Below are positions 47,901-60,092 of a stretch of 64,000 bases of DNA, one piece after another. Position numbers and translations under genes: made by a program. Under the pieces are notes generated by a model. That model saw only the letters and a list, made by a program, of their open reading frames with translations. It ran no database searches and was not told where the DNA came from. Origin of the DNA: Cloeon dipterum. Lineage: Eukaryota; Arthropoda; Insecta; Ephemeroptera; Baetidae. The DNA is taken from contig NC_088786.1 in assembly GCF_949628265.1 (NCBI RefSeq), positions 34,245,681 through 34,309,680 on the forward strand, written 5' to 3'. The first letter of the stretch is position 1, and each line of letters begins with the position of its first letter.

Positions 47901-50900
47901 TCGTAAGGCTCACTTTTTTGCAAAACGCTGTTGTAGGAGCTGGAGCTGTTTTGGATCTCGCATTTCTGCCAAGGCAGGGCGAACCAACTGTATCCGTGAC
48001 AGCTGTGCAGGTTGCAAGCCTCGATTTGCAGCATCTCGTCAGGGTCAGGGCATGGATGACCACCTGAGTGACAAATTACATTTTCATCAAGGATTAAACG
48101 AACTGGATCTAAATTATTTCAACTGATTTTAATATTTTATCTTATTTATACCTGGCCCAGAAGGTGCCACAACGGTGCGGTTCCTCTGCCTCAGGGCGCC
48201 TTGTCTGACGGAGGAGCAAGGGTGATTGCAGCTTGACCACTCGGACCAGGTTGACAGGACGCAATCAAATGGACAGGGCTGCAAGCAGATCTCCTCGGTC
48301 GGCGGCTTCATCTCTTGCTTAGCGCAAATGTAGTCGTCCAAAACAACCTGCCGGGGCGAAAATAAATTAATTCCAGAATTCCTGAAATAGACTCATTAAC
48401 TCACTCCTTCGATCGACTCGCAGACTACCGAGCGAGACTTGCGGCCTTCGCCGCACTTAACGAGGCCAGGGTCCAGTTCGCAGGGCCCCCAACGGCTCAG
48501 TTTCCAGGAGAAGCAGGCGGGGTGAGCGCAGGGTTGCACCTCGCGCACCGCGGGGCACTCAACGCCCATATTGCTGGCAGACACTTTGACAAAGCGCTCC
48601 CTCTCCCTGAACCCTTGAAGCGGCACCTCGCCCGCCAGTTCAGAGCAGCTCTGGGACTTGCACAGGCTCCACTCCGACCACTGACCAACCTCGCAGTCCC
48701 GAGGGCACGCAACTTCACATCTAATTTTATAATAAAAGTTTTTGTTACATCAAATTTTGAACATTGTATTGTATTAATTAAAATTTAACAAATTTTATTT
48801 ATTTATTTATCTTTTTAATAATTTTTTTATTGGTTGCGGACAATTCTGTCTTAATTACAAGAACATCATTCGTCACATGAAGATTATGTTCGGTGATTAC
48901 TAGGTGACTTAGTATTGAGTGGTAATGAATTTCAAAATGGATCGCAATGTTGTACATCGCATGTACTACAGCATGCAAATGTCAATTATCACCTTTGAAT
49001 AGTGGGTAGTGGGTTGAGCGAGTCACACATCTCAGTGGCGACGGGTCTGTCACTTTGCGATTCGACGCAGGTGAGCGCCCGCAGTTGGACGCCTCCGCCG
49101 CACGCAACAGGTAAGATCGGTGACACTGATGAATCACCCCTGGTAACCACGCAAGGACTCCATCTGCTTGGCAGCCAGTGGTACCTTCAAAGTCGGTTAT
49201 TTAATTTTATTACAGTTCGATCACGATTGAACATACTTGTCCATGCATTTTCCCAGAAGTTCAGGGTCGACGACCACCCTCTGCTCGACCAGGTGCGGAC
49301 ACGGCTGGCCATGGCCCTGCTGTATCGTTACAACGCTCCGTTTGCGCTTGAAAATCTCGGGTCGCACCTTTTGGCAAACGGAAATCAACATTTCGAGCAA
49401 GCCAGGAATAATTTCCGGCCGTACGTCATTATTGGAAGTGATGCATCCTTCGCTGATCTTGTTCCAGCCGGACCACGGGCCGACGGCGCAATCCTGGCTC
49501 ACGACGCACGGCCGCACTTTCTGCGGCACGACCGGCTTCAAGTGGTTCTCCAGACATAACCTTTGCGGAAATTTCAAATTCTGTTTTATTCGAATTGCGG
49601 CAGTGGCAATTTAATTACTGGATGTCCACGATGTCCGCGTTGAGATCTCTGCACGTCACTTCCCGCGACTGTGAACCAACTTGTGGCTCGTAGGTGAAGT
49701 TCTGCTGCTCCCTGAAGTTAATTTTGCCGTGCTTTCCACTACCAACTGCCCTTGTGAGCACGTCGGCCGTGACCACCCCGGCCGGAGCCTCGCACTGCCG
49801 CCACTCGCCCACCTTCAGTTTGTATTCGCTCACTCTACTTTTGATTTCAGTCAATTCGATTTGGCATTTGGACACGGCGGCGCACAGTCTAGACTCCGTC
49901 AGCTAAAAAAGTGTCAAAATTAAATATATTAGGGGTAATTAGGAGAATATTTAAAATATACTAGAGTTGAGAGACAGAAAAGAGAGCAAAATAATATTAA
50001 TTTTTAAGGATCTCATCCAGTATCTCCCAAATTCATTTGTTTTTCTCTTCAATTTTGTTTGATTACATAAGAATGAGTTTTGTTGGGATTTTTTCTCTTT
50101 TGACAGTGCATTAAATAGTAGTTGCGAAGAAATTTGTATTGTTTTTGTCCTACGTTGCATTAATTTTTTTTAAATGACCTAAATTATCTCCAAGTTTTGC
50201 CTTTTCCAAGAAAATTAATGCATTTTATTTCACTAATAATTCTTATTCCTTGGCCTAATTTTCGTCTCACCTCGGGGCAGGGTTTTCCCCCGTTGCTGGG
50301 TGCGACAAGCACCGTCCTCGTCCTGGTCTCGTTCAAGATTCCGCAGCCGTCGGAACAATTTCCCTGCCAGTCGGACCAGCCTGACGTGATGCAGTCCTGC
50401 GGAGACTGCACGCCACACAGCCTCACGGGATCGGGCTTCCTGGCGACGGTGAAGCAGTTGTCGTCGTCCACGGTGCGGTGTGTGCTCTGCAGGTCGTGCG
50501 AAACCAACACGCACGCCACCGCCCGCTGCATTACACCCAGGGCCTCACCATCTTTGTCCTCGAGCCTGATTTGAACAATGGATACACCGAGATACATTAC
50601 AATCTTTTGCAACGTTCCTAAAAATTATTAACAAGGTTTTTTTACTAAAACAATTCACAGGAAAAAATCATGACAAAGAGTAAATGTGGAAATTAAACAA
50701 CTTTAAGAGATTAAGTAAGTATTGATCATAGCAATTGGATCATGACGAACATTTTTCCTCTATTTTTATAAGAAATAAACGCATCTAATCGATTAGCAAT
50801 CACTCACTCTGGTTCAGCGGCCACCTCGAGGTACTCCTCTATAGGTGCGAGTGATTCAGCGACAGGGGTGACCTCAGTAAGGGGTGAAAATGCCCTGATT

Positions 50901-51852
50901 TGACCACTAGCAGTGCTGGACGGAAACACTGGCAGGCACGGACCCCACGGCCCAACTTGCCACTGCAGTTTATCTGAAATTTTTGTTATTTCATACATTC
51001 CCTTGACAAATTAACGTTTTAAGAAGACCTCTGTGGTGTCGGCATGCTGTAAAGCACGCCTTTGTGGTTTCAGGTTTTTCTGCAGGGTCGCAAAGGTAGT
51101 CAAGAGTGCGTTTTCCCTCGGGCTCGGAGCACCAGACGTGCCTGTCTCTGGAGCCATCGCCGCATCCGCTGGGAGCGCTGCATGTGCTCCAGTTTTCTGC
51201 AACCACGTCCGTCGTAATTAATTAAATAGAGAATTCACTTGAGCGTCGCAAAAACTAGTGCGTACATGTTGCTGGCTGCAATGCAGCAGCTTTTGCCTTT
51301 TTGCAGCAAAATGAGAAGCCGCAATAATTTGCTTTCGCAATGGTCACTCGCAAAATGGCTGAGTTAACAAGAAAAAGCACTCGGAGAATATCAATTTCAA
51401 ATAAATTGTGACTAAACTCCCACAACGCTGTCAGTAGAATAAGAAAAATCTCGTTTTGATTTACTCGGATTGCTCGTAAAATCCCCAAATGGCTTTTTTA
51501 TTATCATCTCCTCTCACATCTGCGAGGAGAACCAACCTTTTTGTAGCTTAGCCTGATAAGCGAGACATAAAAAAAGATGAGTGAAGCACACTGGAGAGAA
51601 AGAGCGAAAGCTTCTCCGGCGGCGCACTGACAAGATTATTAAAAGTTCATTTCTACAGCAGTTAAATTATTATTATATAACTGTCAGTTTAAAAAAGGCT
51701 AATATAACGAGATATAAAGTACCTGTTCTCCAAGCAAAGGTTTTGCTGGAAGAGAGTTTCACGGGGGGCGCTGCATCGTGCGAGGTGGCGCCGCCGCCGA
51801 TCACGAACACGCAGAACAGCAGAGCAAGGAACGAGTTGTGCTGAAGAGTCAT
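41973..51852 (-). CDS. THSD7: Thrombospondin type-1 domain-containing protein 7 (THSD7) homologue
   Basis: Twenty-five exons join in phase to 1661 aa (human THSD7A is 1657 aa by memory). Exons: 51852-51723, 51196-51029, 50973-50808, 50565-50271, 49902-49619, 49560-49237, 49184-48993, 48720-48405, 48347-48152, 48063-47808, 47744-47629, 47576-47355, 47301-47107, 47047-46801, 46747-46612, 46554-46379, 46184-45938, 45654-45497, 45438-45165, 45112-44945, 44889-44772, 43508-43332, 43214-42978, 42215-42125 and 42069-41973. A signal peptide (LLFCVFVIGGGATS) is followed by alternating TSP1 repeats of two kinds, DC.VS.WS.WS.C and W....W..C....CG.G...R...C. An EGF-like CTPEGVCTCAPGFG segment, one transmembrane helix (about 1606-1629) and a 32 aa tail follow. 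THSD7 acts in cell migration and adhesion in vertebrates. An acceptor just before the ATG implies upstream non-coding exons. Reading through the last donor would end the protein at ..YIMW. Confidence 0.93.
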
Positions 51853-51859
51853 TGATGAA

Positions 51860-54800
51860 TCCTTAGTCTAAGAGAGCAGCATTTTAACTCCCTCGCGTCT
51901 GAAACAGAAAGCAGAGAGTGTGAGAGTTGAAAACTTTCCATGTTAAAAAGAATTTTCATTCATCCTGTCTTTTGTCCAGACACCAATTAATAATTTCCAC
52001 GACGCTCGGATTCTCCCTTTTTCAACATCACGAGAGAAGCTTTTACGTCCTGATTAAAAAGTGATTTTTAATCTGGCTAATTGTCCCCAACTGAAGACCC
52101 ACTCTGCATCCGCCGTCCAAACACGCCGGGCAGACTTCCAAATTAATACTAAAAAAGCTCCGGTTGCGGCCCTCTCTCATTCGGCTTTTAAAAACAATCC
52201 TCCGCTAAAAGCATTCCATCATGGGGCGTGTGTGCTTTGCCAGCCTGCTTTTGATTCATTTATTCCCGGCCGCGTGCAGTGCCAGAACTTGGTCTGCGAT
52301 CATTTTTTTTTCCATCCGGCGAATTTGCAACACTCTCCTTGTGTGCTTTTAATTAGCGCACTGCGGCAGGCCAATTGCCCCCTGCCAATTCCACATAATC
52401 AGTGGAAATTCGGCCATTTGAAAAATGAAAGGCAAATAGTCAAGCGCGAGATCAAAAGCCAGACTAGCAAATTTTGCAGCCACTGTGTTTCCGTTCGCCG
52501 TCAAAGCGGAGAGGGTTTTATTATTTTCGCCCCGTGTGTCGCTCTGCCCTGCTGGAATGGAAATAGTCGCTCAAAGGGCAATTAATTTATGTGCAGGCAG
52601 CAACGGCGTCGGCGGCGGACAGGTAATAAATTCGCAGACGCGCGCGTCGGCGTTGAAACCTAATCCTCGATTAGAGGACTTTTAAATGAAAAACCACCCC
52701 TACAGCCTCGCACCCACTTTATGTTTGCATTTAATTAACGACGTCGCAATAAATTTCCCCATCAATTGCGCTCCAATCACGAGCCGCTTGATCTATAACC
52801 GCAACGCGACTTCATGACCCACGAAGGTTGCTGCAAAATCTCTTGAATTAATGCTTGACACTCTAGTGAATACAAAACACGTTGAAATTCGATTACAAGC
52901 TTACATTGCTAATATGAACTTCCAATGCAATTAGAGTTTGACGCAATTTTCCGCTTGAATTAATATGGAACGCAGTTTCTCGGAAAACAGGATAATTGTA
53001 CTGCGGTTATTTCCACTTCTATAGTTCGATAAAATAAAATTATTATTGGTGCAGCAATCAAACTTGCATGGCTGATCGGGAGACAATCAATTTCAGGCAA
53101 TTAGAGCAGCTGTGTGCACACGCGAGCGACGCACATTAATCATTCGGCCAAATCCGCAACATCCACATGGCAAATTATCTCTCTGCGAGTATTATGATTG
53201 ATGGCTGCGAGTTCCCTCCGTCCAAATTTGTCGAAACGGTGTACCAACGCTTTATTCGCTCGCTTTTTTTTATTCGATCAATTATTCAAATTCAATCTTT
53301 GCCTGTCGCTTTGCATTCAACGCCGTGTGCCATATTTTTCCGTCCGGCAGCATTCGAAATGAGTGTTTGTTTTTTGTCAAATGAATGAACTCTCGCTGTT
53401 TGCATTCATTCTGCTGTGCCATTTTTCAAGCTAGGCAAGTTGATCAAGCTCATTTGGTTTTGATTCATTTTCTCATTATGAGAGTACTGTAATTTTTTAA
53501 TATTCACAAATTTATGCAAAAAGCTAGAACCGCAACAGCAGAGCGAGTAGCATTAAAATAAGACAAAACGAAGGATTTTAAAAATATGCGCATTTTTATG
53601 ATTATTCAAATTTCATCATATCCAAAATAATATTTGCTTTTAGACGATCGTTTACAAGCCATGCTCGGAATGCTCTCGTCCAGAGTGCTATGCGATGGGA
53701 GTCACTAGGCCACAAATTGAGCCTTTACCCGCAGTGAAGATTGCCGGCGTTTAATTGGGTTTTCCGGTGTGTAAACATGACTGCAACCACAATTAGCATA
53801 ACTACAAACGACTGTGAGTGCCGTTACCTGTGCTGCTGCCCGCACAGAGAGCGTCAGCAGCGTGTTCGGCTTTGTCTGGAAGCGTCAAAATTGCGTTTGT
53901 CAGGCACCGCAACGTCGACTTTGGTCTGCCTTTGCCAAATGAATGAACGGTTCTTGATTCCGGTCCACTGGGACGGCGTTTTCGGTCTGCGGCTTTTTCA
54001 CTTTTGCAGCACGACCCAAAGCCTCATGGGCTCGGGAGGAGTTTGCCGAAGTTTGGCTGCGGTTTGCCCAAAGGTCTGCAGGGAGCATCAAAATAGACTC
54101 GTTTTATTTTTGCGTGATTTTTTTTTAGCTGTGGGCGTTCCTTAAAGTTAAATGTATTTTTGCTCGAAGAGTTTTTGTTTGTGTTGGACGCCACATAAAA
54201 ATATTTTTATAACCCTCCTGTGATGGATTGAAATAAAAATTTCCCAGAAAAAAATCAGATTATTCTCTTTCCATTTCTATCAGGCTCATAAAAAACTCCA
54301 GTCAGTTCGTTGGGGGAAATCTCTGACACATATGTTTAGCTCATTTTAACATGCATACACACCTCGGCCCTTTTTTCTAGCGCAGTTTTATTCACAATAT
54401 GGTGCAGGATTAAAAGGAATGAGGGAGATTATCTCGGACAGAAAAAAACAGGTCCCGCTTTGACGTGTCTCGCATAATCAGATTTGCGCGGCTGCAATTT
54501 GTATGCACCGGGCAGAGACGTGGAAATAATGAAGAGGGGGATTTTAAGCAAATTTGCCGCGAGGGTGCACAAAGAGATGCTAATCACGCTAACCGGCCAG
54601 AATCCGTGCGTCCGACCCCTGCCCGTGTCATTCAGCCGGACAGACAATGAGCGCAGGGATTTGGCGCCGGGCACAAAGGGCTACTGTACCGAGATATCGC
54701 CGAATTTTGTGCCGTGCCTCGCCATGCGGGAAATTCGTCGGACGCGCGGATTGAAAGTGCTGCTGATAGTGCACCTTTGAAGCGGCCCATGCGAAAGCAA

Positions 54801-57800
54801 ACGCATTTTGCGTCCAGGGAAAGGAGGGAATTTTGCCAAAAATACTCCAAAGAAATTTCAAAAAACCTGTTTTGACAGTTCCAGAAGTTTTAAAAGCCAA
54901 ATATCAGCTGAAATTAGCTTGCGTGGTGAAATTTCTGATAGAGATAAGCCCTTTGCTCCATTTAATCAATCGGGTAACAATGGCAAAGTAATTAAAAGCC
55001 ATCGCGACCTTTTGCAATCAGTTAATTTTTAATAAAAATAAAATATTTAAACAAACAGCAAGATTCTGCTATGTGTGAGTAAAATAATTACATAAATAAA
55101 CAGGAAATTCAATAAGAGTAGATCACTGGTGTAAAAAGAAAGTGGGAAAAAGCATTAAGACCAAACACGCGAGAATCAAATTACGGTAGTTTCGTTCGTT
55201 TTTGTCCTCGTCGCTTTTTTACTTTTTGCTCCTGCCTGCGTGCTGTGTGCGTGCTGCGCACTTTCCTCGTGAGAGAAGAAACCTGGGCGCTAAACAAACA
55301 GAGAGTGCGACGAAGGAACAACGCACTTTTTGCAAAGCTTGCGGGACGAGCAGAGAATCGTGCCGTGCTGATGTTGGCCAGCATTAAGGAGCAACGCACA
55401 CTCACACACACCGACTAGGCACAAAAACTACAATTGATCATCCCGCGCGCGTGCGAAACACGCGCTCGTCGCATCAATTTGTCTCTTTCGTGCGCGCAGC
55501 TAAAAATTAAATCCGAGCGTGGAGTTGGGCTGCAATGCAAAAAGTTGCGACGAGGCCGCGATTACTCAACTTGCCAGACCAGACTCGAGACTTTGCGAGT
55601 ATGTGATTACCATTTTTCATAACTTTTGATCGGCCCCAGCGTGCGTTTGAGAAGAAAAAAAATAAGCAGCTCATCAGCAACAGAGTCTGCGGTGTTTATT
55701 CCTGGCACCGGCTCAGCTTGGTGGGCCATTACCATTTTGAGCAATTAGCCGCATTAACAGGGTGTCGCCTCGTAAATCACCCCCCAAGGGTTTGCACGCC
55801 CCGGCATCCCTCTTCTATCTCGTCGTTTGCCCACCAACAGAGCGATGATTGCACCTGAAAATTAATCGACTGTGCTGAGTTATGGACCGGAAAATTAATC
55901 GATTTTTTTGGGGAGGATATTTTAAAGGTAGATAAAATATGCATGCTTTTTATATTCAATTGTAAATATGTCCGTTCTATCCAGTAAGCGTATATGTGAA
56001 TGATGTATTATTTTTTAATTACAAGCAAAAGTGTTAAACAGTCAATTCAAGGTTTCAATTAATCGATTGCAGAGCCAGACTTTGATTGTTTATAATTTAC
56101 ATTGGTATGACAGTGTTTATTTTTTAAATAAATAGAATTTTAAATTATTATTTTTACATATATTAAATATAAACAAGAGAAAAATGATTAAAATAATTAA
56201 ATTTGCTTGAAAAGCACTTGTATTATTCAATTAGTTCTTAAAAATGGAACAAAGTGGCCTGTCAGAACAATTTGAAATATAGTTTTCAGACTAAAATCAA
56301 AGATGATGCTCTGGACATGAATGACCTTTGTTGCTAGGGCGGAAGCGAATTGCTGGATGCCATGTTGTGTTGCCCCTCAAGACATGACGTGCCCGGCACC
56401 ATTAGGAAAAATGAATTTTTTGGTCGATGCGTCCACAGTGGGGCATTGTTTGATCACCTAATGTAAGTATGGTCGCTTGACAGCTCCATTTCCTACCGAA
56501 CTAATGGATTAGGACGCCATATTGGGCGCGAGCGAGACATTAAATGTTTACACCGGGTGTACGCGGATCCATCACCGAATTTTCCAGCCTATTGATTTGC
56601 CGCACCGCTTTGTCTTTTTATTATGATTGATAATCAAGCGCGGGGAGCGAGTGATGGGAAATTTTGATTGATTTCACCGGCAGCGGAAAAAATAATAATG
56701 CAGCCGGCGAGATGAGATATTCGATGAGCCGGCGGATTTTTGCGCTGATTACTTTTCCTCTTTTGCTCTAACTTTCTTAATCATTCGCTCATCTTTGCGA
56801 GAACTCATCTCGCTGATGAGCTCGCCCAAGTTTCGCTTCTTTTCATGCACCGGGAAAAGCAGATGAATGGGCCGCAGAGTAATTTGCACGAAACATGTCT
56901 TGATCACTGGAGAAAAACCAGAATTAAGCAAGTTTTGTTTGCGATCCTCGCAAGTAATCTCCAACTCGTCCAAAGTTCGTGTTTCGGAATGAAAGCTGGC
57001 GAATTTGGAGTTGAGCACATCTTATTGCAAAGTTTGGCGCTCCCACGTAATTTGTTATCTCGCAAAAGCGGAACTTTGCCGTGAGATTAGGGCCGAGCTG
57101 ACCGCGCGATTCGGGGACCGAGATAAAAGTCTGTCGGTCCAGCAGGGAAATCAAGATGGTTCCCGCAGGTAATGAGAGGGACGAGTGCCAAAAAGGGGCA
57201 GGCTCCCCCTCGCTTTCTCTGTTCTCGGCGGGCACTCCAGTGACCATTAGCCGGCAAAGCAAAGCAAAGGTTGCATATCCGCACCACGGCTTGAAATCGA
57301 ACCCTCCGAGGGGCATAAAATTTTGATTACCATACACTTCCGACAGAATTTGAGCAATCCCTCTTTCACTGCGGGCCTAATGCCAGCTATATGAGAGGAC
57401 AGAGGAAATGCACGCAGGATTTCGGGGAATATGCTACGCCGCTCTGCACGCGAGACAAGCCGGTTGCATAACCATTCCCTAAAATATTTTTGGAGTTGAT
57501 GGAATTGATTTACAGTTGTTAAGAAATTCTTATCGTTGCTATTCATATCTTCCAGGTATCGGCAATGTGAGTTAAAAAAAAATTTAAGCCGATAATTATT
57601 TAAAGGATTTTTTATGAATTATGTAGAATAAATCCAACGCTATTTATTTAATTTATTTTAAATTCAATTTGCCTGCTTTGCTTGGAATAGACCAGATCCA
57701 GATCATAGATCAGTATTCTTTGCCTGCAAGTTGATTTTTTTTCTTCTCTTTAATTTCCGGAGTTGACAGACAAGTACAAATGTCCACGAAGAAATTGCTG

Positions 57801-57900
57801 AGCACAACGGATAAATTAACGTTTCTCTCCGGTTGTTTCATTAAAGCGAAGCAAACAGCGGCTTTTCATTTTGGCCAAGTCGCGCAAATTTCCCCGGAGA
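51860..57900. other. Gene-free stretch upstream of THSD7
   Basis: I see no coding exon here. Several GC-richer islands (52.0-52.7, 53.6-54.1, 54.4-54.8, 55.2-55.6 and 56.3-57.3 kb) have open frames on both strands without domains. An acceptor (CTCTTAG) just 5' of the THSD7 ATG means at least one of its 5'UTR exons should lie in this stretch or beyond. Confidence 0.5.
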
Positions 57901-57920
57901 ACGGCACACACGCTTTGAAG

Positions 57921-57944
57921 TCGTCGTCGTCGTCGTCGTCGTCG
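57921..57944 (+). repeat. (TCG)8 microsatellite
   Basis: Eight perfect TCG triplets, inside frames that read as poly-Ser or poly-Asp. I treat it as a simple repeat in non-coding DNA. Confidence 0.9.
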
Positions 57945-59194
57945 GACAAGCACACACGAGGCCGCTGCTGCGGTGCAGCGAAAGATCGAACGCGCTGTGC
58001 GACTGTGGTGACAAATCGCGTGTGCATGCGTGGGCACAATATCGCCACAAGATGAGAAAGGGACGCTCGCTTGTTCCCATTACCAGGCTTTACGACTTGG
58101 GCACTATTTATTTTATGAAAGTGCGCGGGCGCGTGTACGTACGTAGTATAGGTCTGTTCATTCCGGCTTTGGCACACTTGCTGCTCCCAGAGTTAATCAA
58201 GTCGCGGGTATGCAGCCAGCGGCGCACACTCTATTTTCCCATCTCGTTGATGCCAGAGCCGAGCTGCGGTTTCCATCGGCGCTACGCTGGCTGCTACGGC
58301 CAACTTTTTACAACTCGCTCTGCATTCTAGTCAGCGACGGCGACGGCGGAAATCGTCCTCTGTCTCTCTTTCTCCTACGCCGCGTGTGTAGTTAATTAAG
58401 AGTTCGCCGCCGCCGCCGACGCTGAATTGTTCTTGGCAAATTAATTTAGCAGTCTTTGCGCTTTTCAATTTCGTCTACCCCCCGCGAACGTGTCTCTTCT
58501 TGTCGAACTTGCAGCTAAATTGCACGGCGGAGTGATAGTTTGTGCCACAGCTGATATGATCCAATATAATAAAGTCAATGAATCTCAAATTGTCTTCTTG
58601 AAATGGGAAAAACGAAGAAAATTGAGCTTTTCTAGAATGGAATGCCTTTGGCGAGTTTTTAAACAAATTAAATCCCCCAAAGAAGTACTTTAATGTTTCA
58701 TTCTTGTAGGGGAGTAAAACGTCTCTGATTTAATACCATCAGTAGTAAATCACTCGGACAAATCCTCCTTGAATCGACTAAAAAGGAAAACTTTCTTCAC
58801 ACCAAGAGCTGCTAAGTAGCTTAAGAGGAGTAAGCAATGGAATCACAAAGTTGGAAAATAAACTTTCGCGTTCCAAGCATTTCAGTCGAAACCACACCAT
58901 CCCTGAACTTGGCTGAAAAACCTTCTGCCTTTGCAATGCAGGATTAGAAGAATTGATTTTCAACTTTGCGCGAGACGCATTAATCAAAAATGGCGGCGCA
59001 AAAACAACAATTTCAGCCAGAATTTCATCCGTCACTGTGCGGCTGAGCGTGTGTATCTTTTTTCGCATTGTTTGCAGTTAGCATACGGGAATAATAAATT
59101 TCGCAGTCGACTTGCTCTTCCCGTCTGCGTGCGCTTTTCACTGCAGTGATTTATTTACCCGGCGAACAATTTTGCTCATCGCCGCCGCCTCCAC

Positions 59195-59256
59195 CGTGTG
59201 TGTATGTGGGTGCGTCTGTGTGTGTGTTTGAGCGAGTGAGTGAGCGAGTGAGTGCA
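59195..59256 (+). repeat. GT-rich then GAGT/GAGC simple repeat
   Basis: An imperfect GTGTGTGT tract runs into TGAGCGAGTGAGTGAGCGAG units. Confidence 0.85.
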
Positions 59257-59940
59257 AGCCTAGCTCTTTTTCTGCAGCTGCAAAAAAGACCAGCTTTTAT
59301 TTCCGCCTAAAAAGAGTAAATAGAGCCAACGCCTACTTAAATTTTGGTTTCGGTAACACAAATCTCTTTGTGGTTGGCATTTCCGTCGAAAGTTATTCCG
59401 CTCGTTTGCATAATATTTTTAAAGGCCGCTTTGATCAATTGATATACACACATTTCTTCCATTTATCAGAAGGTATTTATGCGTTGGAAAATATTTTTTC
59501 AGTGCTCACTGCGTTTTCCAAAAGGCCTATGAGGAAAGTTAAACATTGATAGAATGTTTGCTTCTCTTTGAGTGAAGCAATAATATATTTTATACACAGG
59601 GACAAAGCACTTTGTAAATTCACCCCACAGATTATCTAGAGAGCACTACTTGTATTGTGATGCTTTGTATTTGCAATCACCTGGGATGCTCCCAGTTGAT
59701 TCCGCAAATACCACTTAATCGATTGCACGTCCGCAATAAGAATTATACAGAGGTCTGCAGTTAAATCGCCTTTGGGACATGGCGTTAGAGAAAAAGCAGA
59801 CGGACTTTAATCAGCTGTGGGACGCTTGACCTAATTGGTCAGCGGCCGCTCATCTTCAGGGTAGCTGCGGCGGGCGTTCCGCATCCCCAGAGGCGCAGGA
59901 CGCGTGCTGGCTATGTGTTTCGTTTGCGCGCGCGGACCAC

Positions 59941-60092
59941 CATAAAAGATTTACTATGCGTCGGTGCTAATCTGGAATTCACTGTTGCCACTCATTCGTG
60001 CCTGCCGTCGGGCAAAGGTCAGCTTGCATTTCAATTCGGTGGATGACTTCAAAGCGGCACGTACGCTACGAGTGCGTCCGTTTGCCTAGCAG
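59941..60092 (+). other. Possible non-coding first exon (TATA-like box to donor)
   Basis: CATAAAAGAT at 59941-59950 is followed by GC-rich sequence that ends in a good donor, CTAGCAG|GTGAGCGG (exon end 60092). No long frame begins in between. It could be the 5' exon of a plus-strand gene beyond the window. Evidence is weak. Confidence 0.25.

Noticed and set aside
57816..58177. Poly-Ser, poly-Arg and poly-Asp frames
   Set aside because: All come from the (TCG)8 microsatellite read in different frames and strands.
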